Source: Labrys sp. KNU-23 (GTDB lineage Bacteria; Pseudomonadota; Alphaproteobacteria; Rhizobiales; Labraceae). From it: a stretch of DNA of 64,000 nt. Below the pieces are notes generated by a model. It was not told the DNA's origin. It saw only the letters and a program-made list of their open reading frames with translations, and ran no database searches. The stretch lies in assembly GCF_008330945.1 (NCBI RefSeq), contig NZ_CP043489.1, forward strand, positions 5,219,501-5,283,500, read 5' to 3'. Position numbers and translations under genes: made by a program. Shown here piece by piece: positions 51,855 to 60,353 of this stretch; position 1 is the stretch's first letter; each line of letters starts with the position of its first letter.

Positions 51855-52804
51855 GCAGCCTCGTCACGACCGTCAGGGGGCTGTTCAGGAACCCGGCGCT
51901 GCTCACTTTGATCCTGGTGGCGCTGGTCTGGCTCGTCGCCAGCTTCAGCCTGCGCGGCTTCGGCGCCTATGGTCATCTGCGCTACCTGCTGGAATTGGCC
52001 GCCGTGATCGGCATCGTCGCAGCGGGGCAGACGCTGGTGATCATCATGGGCGGCATAGACCTTTCGGTCGGAGCCGTGATCACCGTCACCGCGATCATGA
52101 TTCCGCTGATTTCGCCGGGCTGGGACGCCTCGGGGCTGATCGGCATCGTCGGGGCCTTGGCGATCGCCACCTCGATCGGCCTGCTGAACGGAGCCGGCGC
52201 CGCCTTCCTGCGTGTGCCGCCGATCATCATGACCCTGGCGATGGCGACTTTCCTGCAGGGCCTGCTGGTGATCGTCGCCGGCGGCAGCGCGGTGTCCGTC
52301 ACCAACAAGGCGGTGATCTGGCTGGGTTCGGCGCGGCCGCTCGGCATTCCCGCCGGCGTCATCCTGTGGATCGTCGTCTCCCTGGCGGTGCTCGTCCTGC
52401 TGCATCGCATGCCGATGGGCGTGCGTTTCCTGGCTTTGGGAGCCAACCCGGTGGCGGCACGGCTGTCGGGCGTCAGCGTCACCAAGAACACGTTGCTGCT
52501 CTATGCCCTGTCCGGCTTCTTTGCGGGCCTGGCCGGCACGCTGATCCTCGGCATGAACCGCCAGGGCTATGTCGGCATCGGCGATCCCTACCTCCTGATG
52601 TCGATCGCTGCGGTGGTGCTCGGCGGCACCTCCATTCTCGGCGGCAAGGGCAGCTATGCCGGCACCATTCCCGGTGCCATCCTGCTGGTGACCACCACGG
52701 CGCTGATCACGGTGGTGAACGCCTCGCCGGGCTGGCGCTCGATCATGTTCGGCTCGCTCATCCTGGCCCTGCTGTTGATCTCGGGGCGTGAGGCGCGCCG
52801 ATGA
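51851..52804 (+). CDS. ABC transporter permease, RbsC-type (second)
   Basis: 317 residues, again the ribose-type permease fold: GQTLVIIMGGIDLSVGAVIT, ALGANPVAARLSGVSVTK (parts), and GGTSILGGKGSYAGTIPGA. It overlaps both the first permease gene and the amidohydrolase gene by 4 bases each. The two permeases probably form a heterodimer. Confidence 0.9.
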   Translation: MSSLVTTVRGLFRNPALLTLILVALVWLVASFSLRGFGAYGHLRYLLELAAVIGIVAAGQTLVIIMGGIDLSVGAVITVTAIMIPLISPGWDASGLIGIVGALAIATSIGLLNGAGAAFLRVPPIIMTLAMATFLQGLLVIVAGGSAVSVTNKAVIWLGSARPLGIPAGVILWIVVSLAVLVLLHRMPMGVRFLALGANPVAARLSGVSVTKNTLLLYALSGFFAGLAGTLILGMNRQGYVGIGDPYLLMSIAAVVLGGTSILGGKGSYAGTIPGAILLVTTTALITVVNASPGWRSIMFGSLILALLLISGREARR

Positions 52805-53745
52805 ACGCTCTCTATGGCGGGCCTGTGATCGACCCGCATCACCACCTCTGGGACCTGTCGCTGGGCAGACACCCCTGGCTGCGCCCGCCCGAGGGCGAAG
52901 AGAAGGAAATGGTGTTCGGCAGCCTGGCGCCGATCCGTCGCGACTACGGCATCGCCGACTATCTTGCCGATGCGACCGGGCAGAATATCGTTGCCACCGT
53001 GCATGTCGAGGCGGGCTGGTCTTCCGAGTACCCCTTGGAGGAAAGCCGCTGGCTCGAAAGCCTCGACAGGACGTCAGGCGTGGCGCGGCGCATCGTCGCC
53101 CGCGTGCCACTCGACCGCCCTGATGCCGCTGCGCGGCTCGAGGCGGAAGCGGCTAACGATCTCGTCGTCGGCATCCGCGATATCGTCAGCTGGCATCCGG
53201 AGCCCGCCAAGAGCTTTGCCCGTTCGAAGGGCCTGATGAGCGATCCGCACTGGCGCGACGGCCTGCGGCAAGCGACGCGACTCGGCCTCTCCTTCGACCT
53301 CATGCTGTTTCCCTGGCAAATGACGGAAGCCCTTCACCTGGTTTCAGATTTTCCAGGTACGCTCTTCATGCTCAACCATTGCGGCAGCCCGACCGACCGC
53401 AGCCCGGAGGGCATGGCGCTGTGGCGGCGAGGCCTGCAAGCGTTGGGGCGAGCCGACAACGTCCTCGTCAAGATCTCGGACCTCGTCGCCTATGACAATG
53501 ATTGGAGCCTCGACAGCCTGAGGCCGGTGATCGAACACTGCATCGCCTGTTTCGGTCCGGAGCGCGCCATGTTTGCCAGTGACTTTCCGGTTGCCGGGCT
53601 GCATGCGAGCTTCGCAGAGGTCTATGACGCCTTCCGCATCGTGGCCTCCGAACTCAGCGCGGACGAACAACGGGATCTCTTCTTTGCCACCGCCAACCGG
53701 GCCTACAGGCTCGGTTTTCACAACGCCGCCGTCAGCGGAACCTGA
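52801..53745 (+). CDS. Amidohydrolase_2 family enzyme (fuconolactonase-like)
   Basis: 314 residues, TIM-barrel metal hydrolase. DPHHHLWDLS at residues 11-20 is the family start, with the HxH metal site. VEAGWSSEYP, HCGSP and the late FASDFPVAG supply further metal or acid residues. The family includes lactonases and decarboxylases. Within this operon it could open a lactone or a cyclic amide formed from the transported compound. It overlaps the second permease by 4 bases and is followed after 2 bases by the PLP enzyme. Confidence 0.82.
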   Translation: MNALYGGPVIDPHHHLWDLSLGRHPWLRPPEGEEKEMVFGSLAPIRRDYGIADYLADATGQNIVATVHVEAGWSSEYPLEESRWLESLDRTSGVARRIVARVPLDRPDAAARLEAEAANDLVVGIRDIVSWHPEPAKSFARSKGLMSDPHWRDGLRQATRLGLSFDLMLFPWQMTEALHLVSDFPGTLFMLNHCGSPTDRSPEGMALWRRGLQALGRADNVLVKISDLVAYDNDWSLDSLRPVIEHCIACFGPERAMFASDFPVAGLHASFAEVYDAFRIVASELSADEQRDLFFATANRAYRLGFHNAAVSGT

Positions 53746-53747
53746 TC

Positions 53748-55049
53748 ATGTCCGACCTTCATCTCACTCTCGATGCCATCGACGACCGCATGCGCGGCTT
53801 TCCCGCCGGCCATGCTCCCTTGCCGCTCGCCGAAATCGGGAGGCAGGGCTGGAAGCCCTATGACGGCACCATGTCGCTGCCGCTGATATCGCTCGACCGA
53901 TCGGCTTTCGACGGCAATGTCGCTTTGATGATGCGCTATGTCCGCGACCATGGCGTGGCGATCGCGCCGCACGCCAAGACGCCGATGTCGACGGCTCTCG
54001 CCAGGGGGCTGGTCGAGGCCGGCGCCTGGGGCACCACCGTCGCCGATATCCGCCAAGCCTCGGTCCTGCTCAAGGCTGGCTTCGATCGGCTGATCCTGGC
54101 CAATGAGATCGGCGGGCCGGCTGCCGCCGGGCGTCTGGCGGCTCTGCTTGCCGGGCATCCGGAGGCGCGGCTGCATGTTTTCGTCGACTCGCCGGAACTG
54201 GCCGCCATCCTGCTGGAAACATGGCGTTCGCGAGAAGAACTGCCGCCCCTCGGCCTGCTGCTGGAGGTCGGCGCCGGGCGGGCCGGGGCAAGGACGATCG
54301 AGGCTGCGCAGGCCGTTCTCGACACGATCCTCGCTGGGGAAAGTGCCGGGATCAGCCTGAGCGGCATTGGTGCCTATGAAGGTGCCGCCGCTACCGTCGA
54401 TCCGGAGGAGAGCATCCGCCGCATCGACGAATTGATGGCCCTGACGGTCGAGACGCACCGCCTCGTCCGGGACCGCATCGGGACAGAACGGTCTCTGATA
54501 CTGACAGCCGGCGGCTCGGTGTTCTTCGACCGGGTCATCGCGCATCTTCGGCCGATCAACGCCCTGGATGCCGCCACGACCCTGGTCCTGCGCAGCGGCG
54601 CCATTTTCTTTCACGACCACGGCGTCTATGAACGCGGTCTTGCGGCCCTGGACGCTCGCTCCGGCTTCGAAATCTCAGGCGAAACCGTCAGCGCTTCCAT
54701 CGGGTTCAAGCCGGTTCTTCGCATCTGGGCCGAAGTGCTGTCACGCCCCGAACCCGATCTAGCGATCTGCGGCATGGGCCTGCGCGACGTTGCCATGGAC
54801 CAGGGACTGCCGCGACCACTGGCGCTCTATCGCGAGGGACGCCGTATCGGCGCCCTCGATGAGGCGGCGGTTGCCCGGCTCAACGACCAGCACGCCTTCG
54901 TCACGACCGGTGGCGGGGATCTGCGCATCGGCGATGTCATCGAGTTCGGCCTGTCGCATCCTTGCACCTGCCTGGACCGGCATGCCCTGGTCTACGGACT
55001 CGATGCCGACAGCACGGTGATCGACGCCTTCGCCACGTCCTTCGGATGA
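53748..55049 (+). CDS. D-amino-acid deaminase/aldolase-like PLP enzyme (DSD1 family)
   Basis: 433 residues, fold-type III (alanine-racemase N-terminal barrel) plus a C-terminal zinc domain. Lys77 in APHAKTPMS is the PLP lysine. The zinc pair lies in LSHPCTCLDRH (His and Cys), as in D-serine dehydratase and D-threonine aldolase. The enzyme would turn a D-hydroxy-amino acid into a 2-imino/2-keto acid plus ammonia, or cleave it by aldol reaction. The Rid gene 49 bases on, with the catalytic Arg, fits removal of the imine. Exact substrate unknown. Confidence 0.82.
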   Translation: MSDLHLTLDAIDDRMRGFPAGHAPLPLAEIGRQGWKPYDGTMSLPLISLDRSAFDGNVALMMRYVRDHGVAIAPHAKTPMSTALARGLVEAGAWGTTVADIRQASVLLKAGFDRLILANEIGGPAAAGRLAALLAGHPEARLHVFVDSPELAAILLETWRSREELPPLGLLLEVGAGRAGARTIEAAQAVLDTILAGESAGISLSGIGAYEGAAATVDPEESIRRIDELMALTVETHRLVRDRIGTERSLILTAGGSVFFDRVIAHLRPINALDAATTLVLRSGAIFFHDHGVYERGLAALDARSGFEISGETVSASIGFKPVLRIWAEVLSRPEPDLAICGMGLRDVAMDQGLPRPLALYREGRRIGALDEAAVARLNDQHAFVTTGGGDLRIGDVIEFGLSHPCTCLDRHALVYGLDADSTVIDAFATSFG

Positions 55050-55098
55050 AATTCGGTAAATTTCGGATTTTCAATATTTTACAATGGAGTATTAGATA

Positions 55099-55443
55099 AT
55101 GATCATGCGTTACCAGAAAGGCTCGCGCATGAGCCAGGCGGTCAGCTATGGCGGCCTCGTCCATATCGCAGGCCAGGTTGCGGATGACCGCAAGGCCGGC
55201 ATCGAGGCCCAGACCCTGGAAGTGCTTTCCAAGATCGATGCGCTACTCAAGGAAGCCGGCACGGATCGCTCGCGCCTTCTCGCCGTCAATGTCTTCCTGC
55301 CCGCCATCGTCGACTTCGATGCCATGAACGGCGTCTATGATGCCTGGATCGATCCGGCCAATCCGCCGGCGCGCGCCTGCGTCGAGGCCCGGCTTGCCGA
55401 TCCGGACCTGCGCGTCGAGATGACGGCCATCGCGGCCCTGTAA
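55099..55443 (+). CDS. RidA-type imine deaminase
   Basis: 114 residues. GLVHIAGQVADD near the start and PARACVEARLADPDLR with the catalytic-type Arg, ending in EMTAIAAL. Unlike the Rid protein at 9599, the key Arg is kept, so it should hydrolyse 2-iminoacids made by PLP enzymes such as the DSD1-type enzyme upstream. ATG at 55099 with TGGAG ten bases upstream. It is followed by the deacylase gene after 20 bases. Confidence 0.88.
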   Translation: MIMRYQKGSRMSQAVSYGGLVHIAGQVADDRKAGIEAQTLEVLSKIDALLKEAGTDRSRLLAVNVFLPAIVDFDAMNGVYDAWIDPANPPARACVEARLADPDLRVEMTAIAAL

Positions 55444-55463
55444 AAGCATGAAAGTAGCCTGCC

Positions 55464-56474
55464 ATGCATAGCGGCCTCGTCCATACCCTCGATTTCGACG
55501 CCGATGGCCGCCAGGACGGCTATTTGAGCATTCCCTATTCCGTCGATCGTTCGCCCTATTACCAGATCCGGGTTCCGGTCCTGCGGGTTCGGAACGGGTC
55601 GGGGCCGAGCCTCCTCCTGATGGCCGGCAATCATGGCGATGAATATGAGGGCGAACTGCAGTTGGCGCGACTGATGCGCCGTCTCGATCCGGCGGCGATC
55701 CGCGGCAGCGTCACCATTCTGCCGGCGGCCAATCTTCCGGCGGTGATGGCGGCCAGGCGGTGCTCGCCCTTCGACGGCGGCAACCTCAACCGGGCCTTTC
55801 CCGGCGATCCCGTGGGAACGCCGACCGCCCGGCTCGCCCATTTCCTCGAGCATGAACTGTTCCCGCGCCACGAGGTGCTGCTCGACATTCATTCCGGCGG
55901 CACCTCCATGGCGCATCTCCACTGCGCCCTGATCGAGCGCCAGCCGGACGAGGAGCGCTCCACCCGCGCCAAGGCCCTGCTCAGGGCGATGGCGCCCAGC
56001 CATGCCTTCATCGCGGATAATGGTTTGCGCTCGCCGACATCCATGGGCGCCGCCATGCGGGCGGGCATCATCGGCCTGAGCGGCGAATTCGGCGGCGGAG
56101 GAACGGTGACGCCGGCCAGCATGGCCTTCACGGCGCGGTCGATCGACAATCTGATGCTGGCGCTCGGCATCGTCGACCGTCCCTTGCTGGGCAGCGATGT
56201 CACGGCGAAGCCCGCCCTGCAATTGCTCTCGCTCGCGCGGCACAGCCAGGGTATCTATGCCACGCATAGAGGCTGGTTCGAACCGGCCGTCGAACTGGGT
56301 GCCCGGGTTGCGGCCGGCGACCTTGCCGGCTGGTATCACGATCTCCAACGCCTGGAACTGCCCGAGGAAGCCCTCCGCTTCGCCGAGGGCGGCATCGTGA
56401 TCTCGCATCGGCTGCATTGCGACAGCCAGGCGGGGGACTGTCTCATCCAGGTCGCCGAGCCGATCGAAGACTGA
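55464..56474 (+). CDS. Aspartoacylase/DoeB-like zinc deacylase (M14-type)
   Basis: 336 residues of the succinylglutamate desuccinylase/aspartoacylase family. Zinc ligands His57 and Glu60 (GNHGDEYEGE), and His in LLDIHSGGT. Glu in ISGEFGGGG-like LSGEFGGGG resembles the catalytic Glu. Such enzymes cut N-acyl groups from amino acids; DoeB acts on N-acetyl-diaminobutyrate in ectoine breakdown. No other ectoine gene is present. Its position suggests N-acyl removal from the transported compound, perhaps a different acyl type from that handled by the D-aminoacylase downstream. Confidence 0.85.
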   Translation: MHSGLVHTLDFDADGRQDGYLSIPYSVDRSPYYQIRVPVLRVRNGSGPSLLLMAGNHGDEYEGELQLARLMRRLDPAAIRGSVTILPAANLPAVMAARRCSPFDGGNLNRAFPGDPVGTPTARLAHFLEHELFPRHEVLLDIHSGGTSMAHLHCALIERQPDEERSTRAKALLRAMAPSHAFIADNGLRSPTSMGAAMRAGIIGLSGEFGGGGTVTPASMAFTARSIDNLMLALGIVDRPLLGSDVTAKPALQLLSLARHSQGIYATHRGWFEPAVELGARVAAGDLAGWYHDLQRLELPEEALRFAEGGIVISHRLHCDSQAGDCLIQVAEPIED

Positions 56475-56480
56475 GCTGTT

Positions 56481-56750
56481 TTTGCGATTTGGCGGAATCG
56501 CCAAGAGGCGTAAACACGTCGAGGCAAAGGGTTGGAGCAAAGAGTAATGCCGTTCACTTAGGCTTCATTCGAGATGCCAAGTCCTTTGTCGTTGCCGGGC
56601 TTGCCCCGGCAATCCAGCTCTTTTCTCGGTTCGCTCATGGCTTCTGGATAGCCGGGTCAAGCCCGGCTATGACAAACCCAAGCGTTTTCCTCTCAAGTGA
56701 ACTTCATTGCAAAGCAGAGAAGCGTTTTCGTTGGAAGACGGCTTTGCTCC
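56481..56750. repeat. Composite repeat with a second palindrome inside
   Basis: 56481-56541 is the second copy of the element at 49261-49323. Its hairpin arms (GGAGCAAAG, CGTTCACTT on the left at 56534-56559; AAGTGAAC, CTTTGCTCC on the right at 56695-56750) are separated by about 135 bases. A different palindrome (56585-56676, entry below) lies between them. The simplest reading is one repeat inserted into another. It fills the 293-base gap before the D-aminoacylase gene. Confidence 0.6.
56585..56676. repeat. Palindromic repeat nested in the composite element
   Basis: Imperfect inverted repeat, arms 56585-56615 and 56645-56676 (TTTGTCGTTGCCGGGCTTGC type against TGACAAA-ending arm). It is of the same family as 49115-49214, though not identical. 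It lies between the halves of another repeat. Confidence 0.72.
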
Positions 56751-56767
56751 AGAAAGGATCAGGCGTC

Positions 56768-58357
56768 ATGGCCGATACACTCATCCGGGGCGCGCGCATC
56801 ATCGACGGCACGGGGGCGCCCTGGTATCGCGGCGACGTTCTGGTTTCGGGCGGTGCTATTGCCCGCATCGGCCAGGACCTCAAGGCCGACAAGGATGCCA
56901 CGATCGTCGATGCGGCGGAACGCTATCTCGCTCCCGGCTTTATCGATGCCCATTGCCATGACGATCTCATCTTCCTGCGCGAGCGCAACCGGCCGGAAAA
57001 GGCGCTGCAGGGCGTCACTAGCATCGTCGTCGGCAATTGTTCCTTCTCGCTCTATCCGGCCGTGCCGGCGTCGCGCGAGAACCTGCGGCTGCATTTTTCC
57101 GGCCTGCTCGGCGAGACCCTTGACAGCGAGATCTTTGCCGATCTCGACGGCTATCGCCAGGCGCTGACGGGGGAGGGCATTGCGCTCAATCTGGTGTCGC
57201 TCGTCGGTCATGCGGCGCTGCGCCTCGCGGTGATGGGGCATGATCGTCGTCCGGCCAGTACAGCCGAGATCGAGGCGATGTGCGCACTGCTCGCCACCCA
57301 GCTCGACCAGGGAGCCGCCGGCCTCTCGCTCGGCCTCGTCTATCCGCCGAGCGCCTTTGCCGAAGAGGACGAGCTTTTCGCGCTGGGGAACACCGTGCGC
57401 AGCCGCGGCAAGGTGCTGGCGGCCCATGTCCGCTCCTACGAAGCCGGCCTGATGGATGCCATCCAGGAATTCGGCGGCATTCTCCGGCATTCCGGCTCGG
57501 CGGGCCTGCTCTCGCATCTGCAGTCGGCCGGGCGGCCCAACTGGGGCCAGATCCCGGCGGCGATCGAACTGCTCGAAGGCATGCGCTGCGAAGGGATCGA
57601 CATCAGCTTCGACATGTATCCCTATCCGGCCGGCAGCACCTGGCTGCTGCAATTGCTGCCACCCGCCGCCATGGATGGCGGGCTCGACGGCCTGAAGGCC
57701 CGGCTTGCTGATGCTGAAAAGCTCGCGGTCTTGCGCGACTGGGTCGAACATGGCGGCCCGGCCTTCCATGGCCAGAGCAAGGTGTCGCTGATCGGCTGGG
57801 GCAATGTCCGCCTGTCGGCTGTCGGCAGCGCCGAGCTCAAGCATCTGGAAGGCCTCGACATGGAGAGGGCTGCCGCCCAGCTCGGCGTCCAGCCTTTCGA
57901 CCTGATGCTGCGCTTCATCGAGGAGGATGACGGCCAGACCGGTATCATCCTGTTCCAGCTCGACGAGGACGATCTGCACGCAGCCTGCTGCAACCGGCTC
58001 TACATGGCGGGCTCCGACGGCCTGCCACGTCCGGGTTCCAAGCCGCATCCGCGTGCCTTCGGCACCTTCCCGCGCATTGCCGGGCCGCTCAGGCGCGAGA
58101 AGAACTGGTTCAGCCTGGAAGATGCGGTGCGCCGCATGACCTCGGTGGCGGCGCAGCGCTTCCAGCTCGCCGATCGTGGCCTGGTCCGCCCGGGGCTCGC
58201 CGCCGATCTCGTGCTGTTCGAGGACGCCATCACCGACCGGGCGACCTTCGAGAACTCGACACAATTGCCGACCGGCATTTCCCATGTCTGGGTGAATGGC
58301 GGAACGGTGGTGGCCGAGGGCCGCCAGACCGGCGAACGGCCGGGCCGGGTGCTTTAG
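56768..58357 (+). CDS. N-acyl-D-amino-acid deacylase (D-aminoacylase)
   Basis: 529 residues, amidohydrolase superfamily. HxH of DAHCHDD (His62, His64), Cys91 in GNCSFS (the bridging-type Cys of D-aminoacylase), later LSHLQSAG and MAGSDGLPRPG (metal/catalytic Asp). It removes acyl groups from N-acyl-D-amino acids. ATG at 56768 with AAAGGATCAGG upstream. It is the last gene of the IclR-flanked cluster, 293 bases behind the deacylase across a repeat, so it may have its own promoter. The 3' end converges on tetA with 6 bases between the stops. Confidence 0.88.
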   Translation: MADTLIRGARIIDGTGAPWYRGDVLVSGGAIARIGQDLKADKDATIVDAAERYLAPGFIDAHCHDDLIFLRERNRPEKALQGVTSIVVGNCSFSLYPAVPASRENLRLHFSGLLGETLDSEIFADLDGYRQALTGEGIALNLVSLVGHAALRLAVMGHDRRPASTAEIEAMCALLATQLDQGAAGLSLGLVYPPSAFAEEDELFALGNTVRSRGKVLAAHVRSYEAGLMDAIQEFGGILRHSGSAGLLSHLQSAGRPNWGQIPAAIELLEGMRCEGIDISFDMYPYPAGSTWLLQLLPPAAMDGGLDGLKARLADAEKLAVLRDWVEHGGPAFHGQSKVSLIGWGNVRLSAVGSAELKHLEGLDMERAAAQLGVQPFDLMLRFIEEDDGQTGIILFQLDEDDLHAACCNRLYMAGSDGLPRPGSKPHPRAFGTFPRIAGPLRREKNWFSLEDAVRRMTSVAAQRFQLADRGLVRPGLAADLVLFEDAITDRATFENSTQLPTGISHVWVNGGTVVAEGRQTGERPGRVL

Positions 58358-58363
58358 GCCGGA

Positions 58364-59545
58364 TCAAGCTTTGTTCTGGACGGATCGTTTCAGGAATGGC
58401 GGACACAAGAGATAGAGCAGGGCACCCGCCAGCCAGGCCCAACCATTCCAGCCGGTCAGGGAAGCTGTGTAGATCGCGGTAAAGAACAGGGGACCGATGA
58501 TGGAGGTCAGGCTGGTGAGGGCCGAAAGCGATCCCTGCAGCTGGCCTTGGTGACCTTCGCCGACCTCTCGCGACAACATCGCCTGCAGGGCGGGAGCACC
58601 GATGCCTCCCGCGGCCAGCGGGACCATGATCGCGAACGCCATCCAGCTTTGCGAGGCGAACGCCAGCAGCACATAACCGAGTGCGTCGGCGCACATGCCG
58701 AGGATGACAGCCCGGTTTTCGCCGAGCCGCCGTGTCAGGGGACCGGTCACAAGACCCTGGGCGACAGCGTGGAGGATGCCGAAGGCGGCGAGGGAGAGCC
58801 CAACGGTGCCGGTATCCCAGTGAAAGCGGTTTTCGCCGAACAGGACCCAGATCGACGCGGGCACCTGGCCGACCAGTTGCATGACGAAGAACACCGCCAT
58901 CAGCGCCATGACCACCGGCAGGCTGCGAACCCAGCCGAAGGAAGCGATGGGATTGAAGGCGGTCCGGGAGAGCGGCCGGCGCTCGCCCCGGTGGGTTTCC
59001 GGCAGGAGCAGGAGGGCGAGCAGGCCATTCAAGCCATTGAGGACGGCTGCCATCAGGAAGGGGGCGTGGGGAGACAAGCCCCCCAGCAAACCGCCGAGAG
59101 CGGGGCCGCCGACCAGGCCGAGGCCGAAGAATGCACTCATCAGGCCGAAGCGCCGCGCACGCTGTTCTTCCGGGGTGATGTCGGCGATCGCCGCCCCGGC
59201 TACGGCTGCCGTCGCGCCGGTGATGCCGGCGATGGCGCGCCCGACATAGAGCACCCACAGGACCGGTGCCGTCGCCATGATGGCATAGTCTATGGTTGCC
59301 CCCGCCAGCGAAGCAAGCAGCACGGGACGGCGGCCGAAACGGTCCGACAGGGCGCCGAGGGCCGGCGCGAACAGGAACTGCATCAACGCATAGATCGCCA
59401 GCAGCACGCCGTAATGCCCGGCCACCGCATCTGTGTGGACGAGATTGCGCAAGAGTTCGGGCAAGACGGGCATGACCAGTCCGATGCCGATGGCATCGAG
59501 GGCCACGACGCCCAGTATGAGCGGGAGAGCAAATTTGGTCGTCAT
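58364..59545 (-). CDS. tetA: TetA-type tetracycline efflux MFS transporter
   Basis: 393 residues, twelve predicted membrane helices. GALSDRFGRRPVLLASL carries the motif A of MFS and matches TetA. ITGATAAVAGAAIADITPEE, and NRFHWD, match known TetA proteins. Divergent from tetR with two tet operators between, as in the classic tet determinants. It exports a tetracycline-Mg2+ complex in exchange for a proton. ATG at 59545; a frame to 59581 is unsupported. No mobile element is seen nearby, so this may be a chromosomal tet locus. Confidence 0.88.
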   Translation of the reverse strand: MTTKFALPLILGVVALDAIGIGLVMPVLPELLRNLVHTDAVAGHYGVLLAIYALMQFLFAPALGALSDRFGRRPVLLASLAGATIDYAIMATAPVLWVLYVGRAIAGITGATAAVAGAAIADITPEEQRARRFGLMSAFFGLGLVGGPALGGLLGGLSPHAPFLMAAVLNGLNGLLALLLLPETHRGERRPLSRTAFNPIASFGWVRSLPVVMALMAVFFVMQLVGQVPASIWVLFGENRFHWDTGTVGLSLAAFGILHAVAQGLVTGPLTRRLGENRAVILGMCADALGYVLLAFASQSWMAFAIMVPLAAGGIGAPALQAMLSREVGEGHQGQLQGSLSALTSLTSIIGPLFFTAIYTASLTGWNGWAWLAGALLYLLCPPFLKRSVQNKA

Positions 59546-59574
59546 CGAGGCACACGATCCGCTTGGACAGGAAT

Positions 59575-59587
59575 TTATCATTGATAA
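59575..59587. promoter_or_regulatory. tet operator, perfect copy
   Basis: TTATCATTGATAA, a perfect inverted repeat with the 11-base core TATCATTGATA of the classic tet operators. It lies 30 bases upstream of the tetA start. Confidence 0.85.
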
Positions 59588-59602
59588 GTGATGTCACAAA
59601 AC

Positions 59603-59615
59603 TTATCATCGATAA
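59603..59615. promoter_or_regulatory. tet operator, second copy
   Basis: TTATCATCGATAA matches the first operator in all but one base. Spacing between centres is 28 bases, near the distance seen in the classic tet operator pair. Confidence 0.8.
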
Positions 59616-59738
59616 ATAGTCAAGCTTCACACTGATGGACACGGCTTACTGAATCGGAAGCGATGGGATATTTCTTCAGGGCTGCATCGCCGTGCTGGGC
59701 GCCGACGCCTCGCCGAGGCGATGCTGGGGAAGGATGCC

Positions 59739-60353
59739 ATGGCGAAACTGCAGCGCGAGAAGGTCATCCGGGCGGCCCTCGATCTCCTGAACGAGGTCGG
59801 TGTCGACGGCCTGACCACCCGCAGGCTGGCCGATCATCTCGGCGTGCAGCAGCCGGCGCTCTATTGGCATTTCAAGAACAAGCGGGCCCTGCTCGATGCC
59901 CTGGCCCATGCCATGCTTGCCGAAAACCATACGCATTCGGTGCCGAAACCCGATGACGATTGGTGTTCTTTCATCACCGGTAATGCCCGCGGTTTCAGGA
60001 GAGTCCTGCTTTCCTATCGCGACGGTGCGCGTATCCATGCTGGCACCAGGCCCAACGGCGCGGAGACCGAGAGTGCCGAGGCGCAATTGCGCTGCATGAC
60101 CGAGGCCGGGTTCACCACGGCCGATACCACCTATGCGCTGATGACCATCAGCTATTTCGTGGTCGGCTCGGTGCTGGAGCAGCAATCGGCGCAAGCCGAC
60201 AAGGCCGAGCGTGGTGACATACCGCCTCCCGCCCCGACATCGCCCTTGCTGGCCGAGGCCATCGAGACTTTTGACCGGGATGGCCCCGACGTGGCGTTCG
60301 AGCAGGGGCTGGGCTTCATCATTGCCGGTCTGAGGGAGAGATTGCAGCGATGA
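59739..60353 (+). CDS. tetR: Tetracycline repressor TetR
   Basis: 204 residues. HTH with QQPALYWHFKNKRALLDALA, as in true TetR. Drug contact residues fall on the canonical numbering: His64, Asn82, His100, Thr103 and Glu147. This is strong evidence that it binds tetracycline rather than being a generic TetR family member. ATG at 59739 with GGGGAAGG upstream. Its stop overlaps the start of the XRE-type gene by 4 bases. Confidence 0.93.
   Translation: MAKLQREKVIRAALDLLNEVGVDGLTTRRLADHLGVQQPALYWHFKNKRALLDALAHAMLAENHTHSVPKPDDDWCSFITGNARGFRRVLLSYRDGARIHAGTRPNGAETESAEAQLRCMTEAGFTTADTTYALMTISYFVVGSVLEQQSAQADKAERGDIPPPAPTSPLLAEAIETFDRDGPDVAFEQGLGFIIAGLRERLQR

Noticed and set aside
55464..56474. Ectoine degradation locus on the strength of the DoeB-like deacylase.
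   Set aside because: No ectoine hydrolase (DoeA), DoeC or DoeD, and no ectoine-type transporter nearby.
3000..56676. The palindromic repeats as a CRISPR array.
   Set aside because: They are single inverted pairs scattered over the window, with no regularly spaced direct repeats or cas genes.
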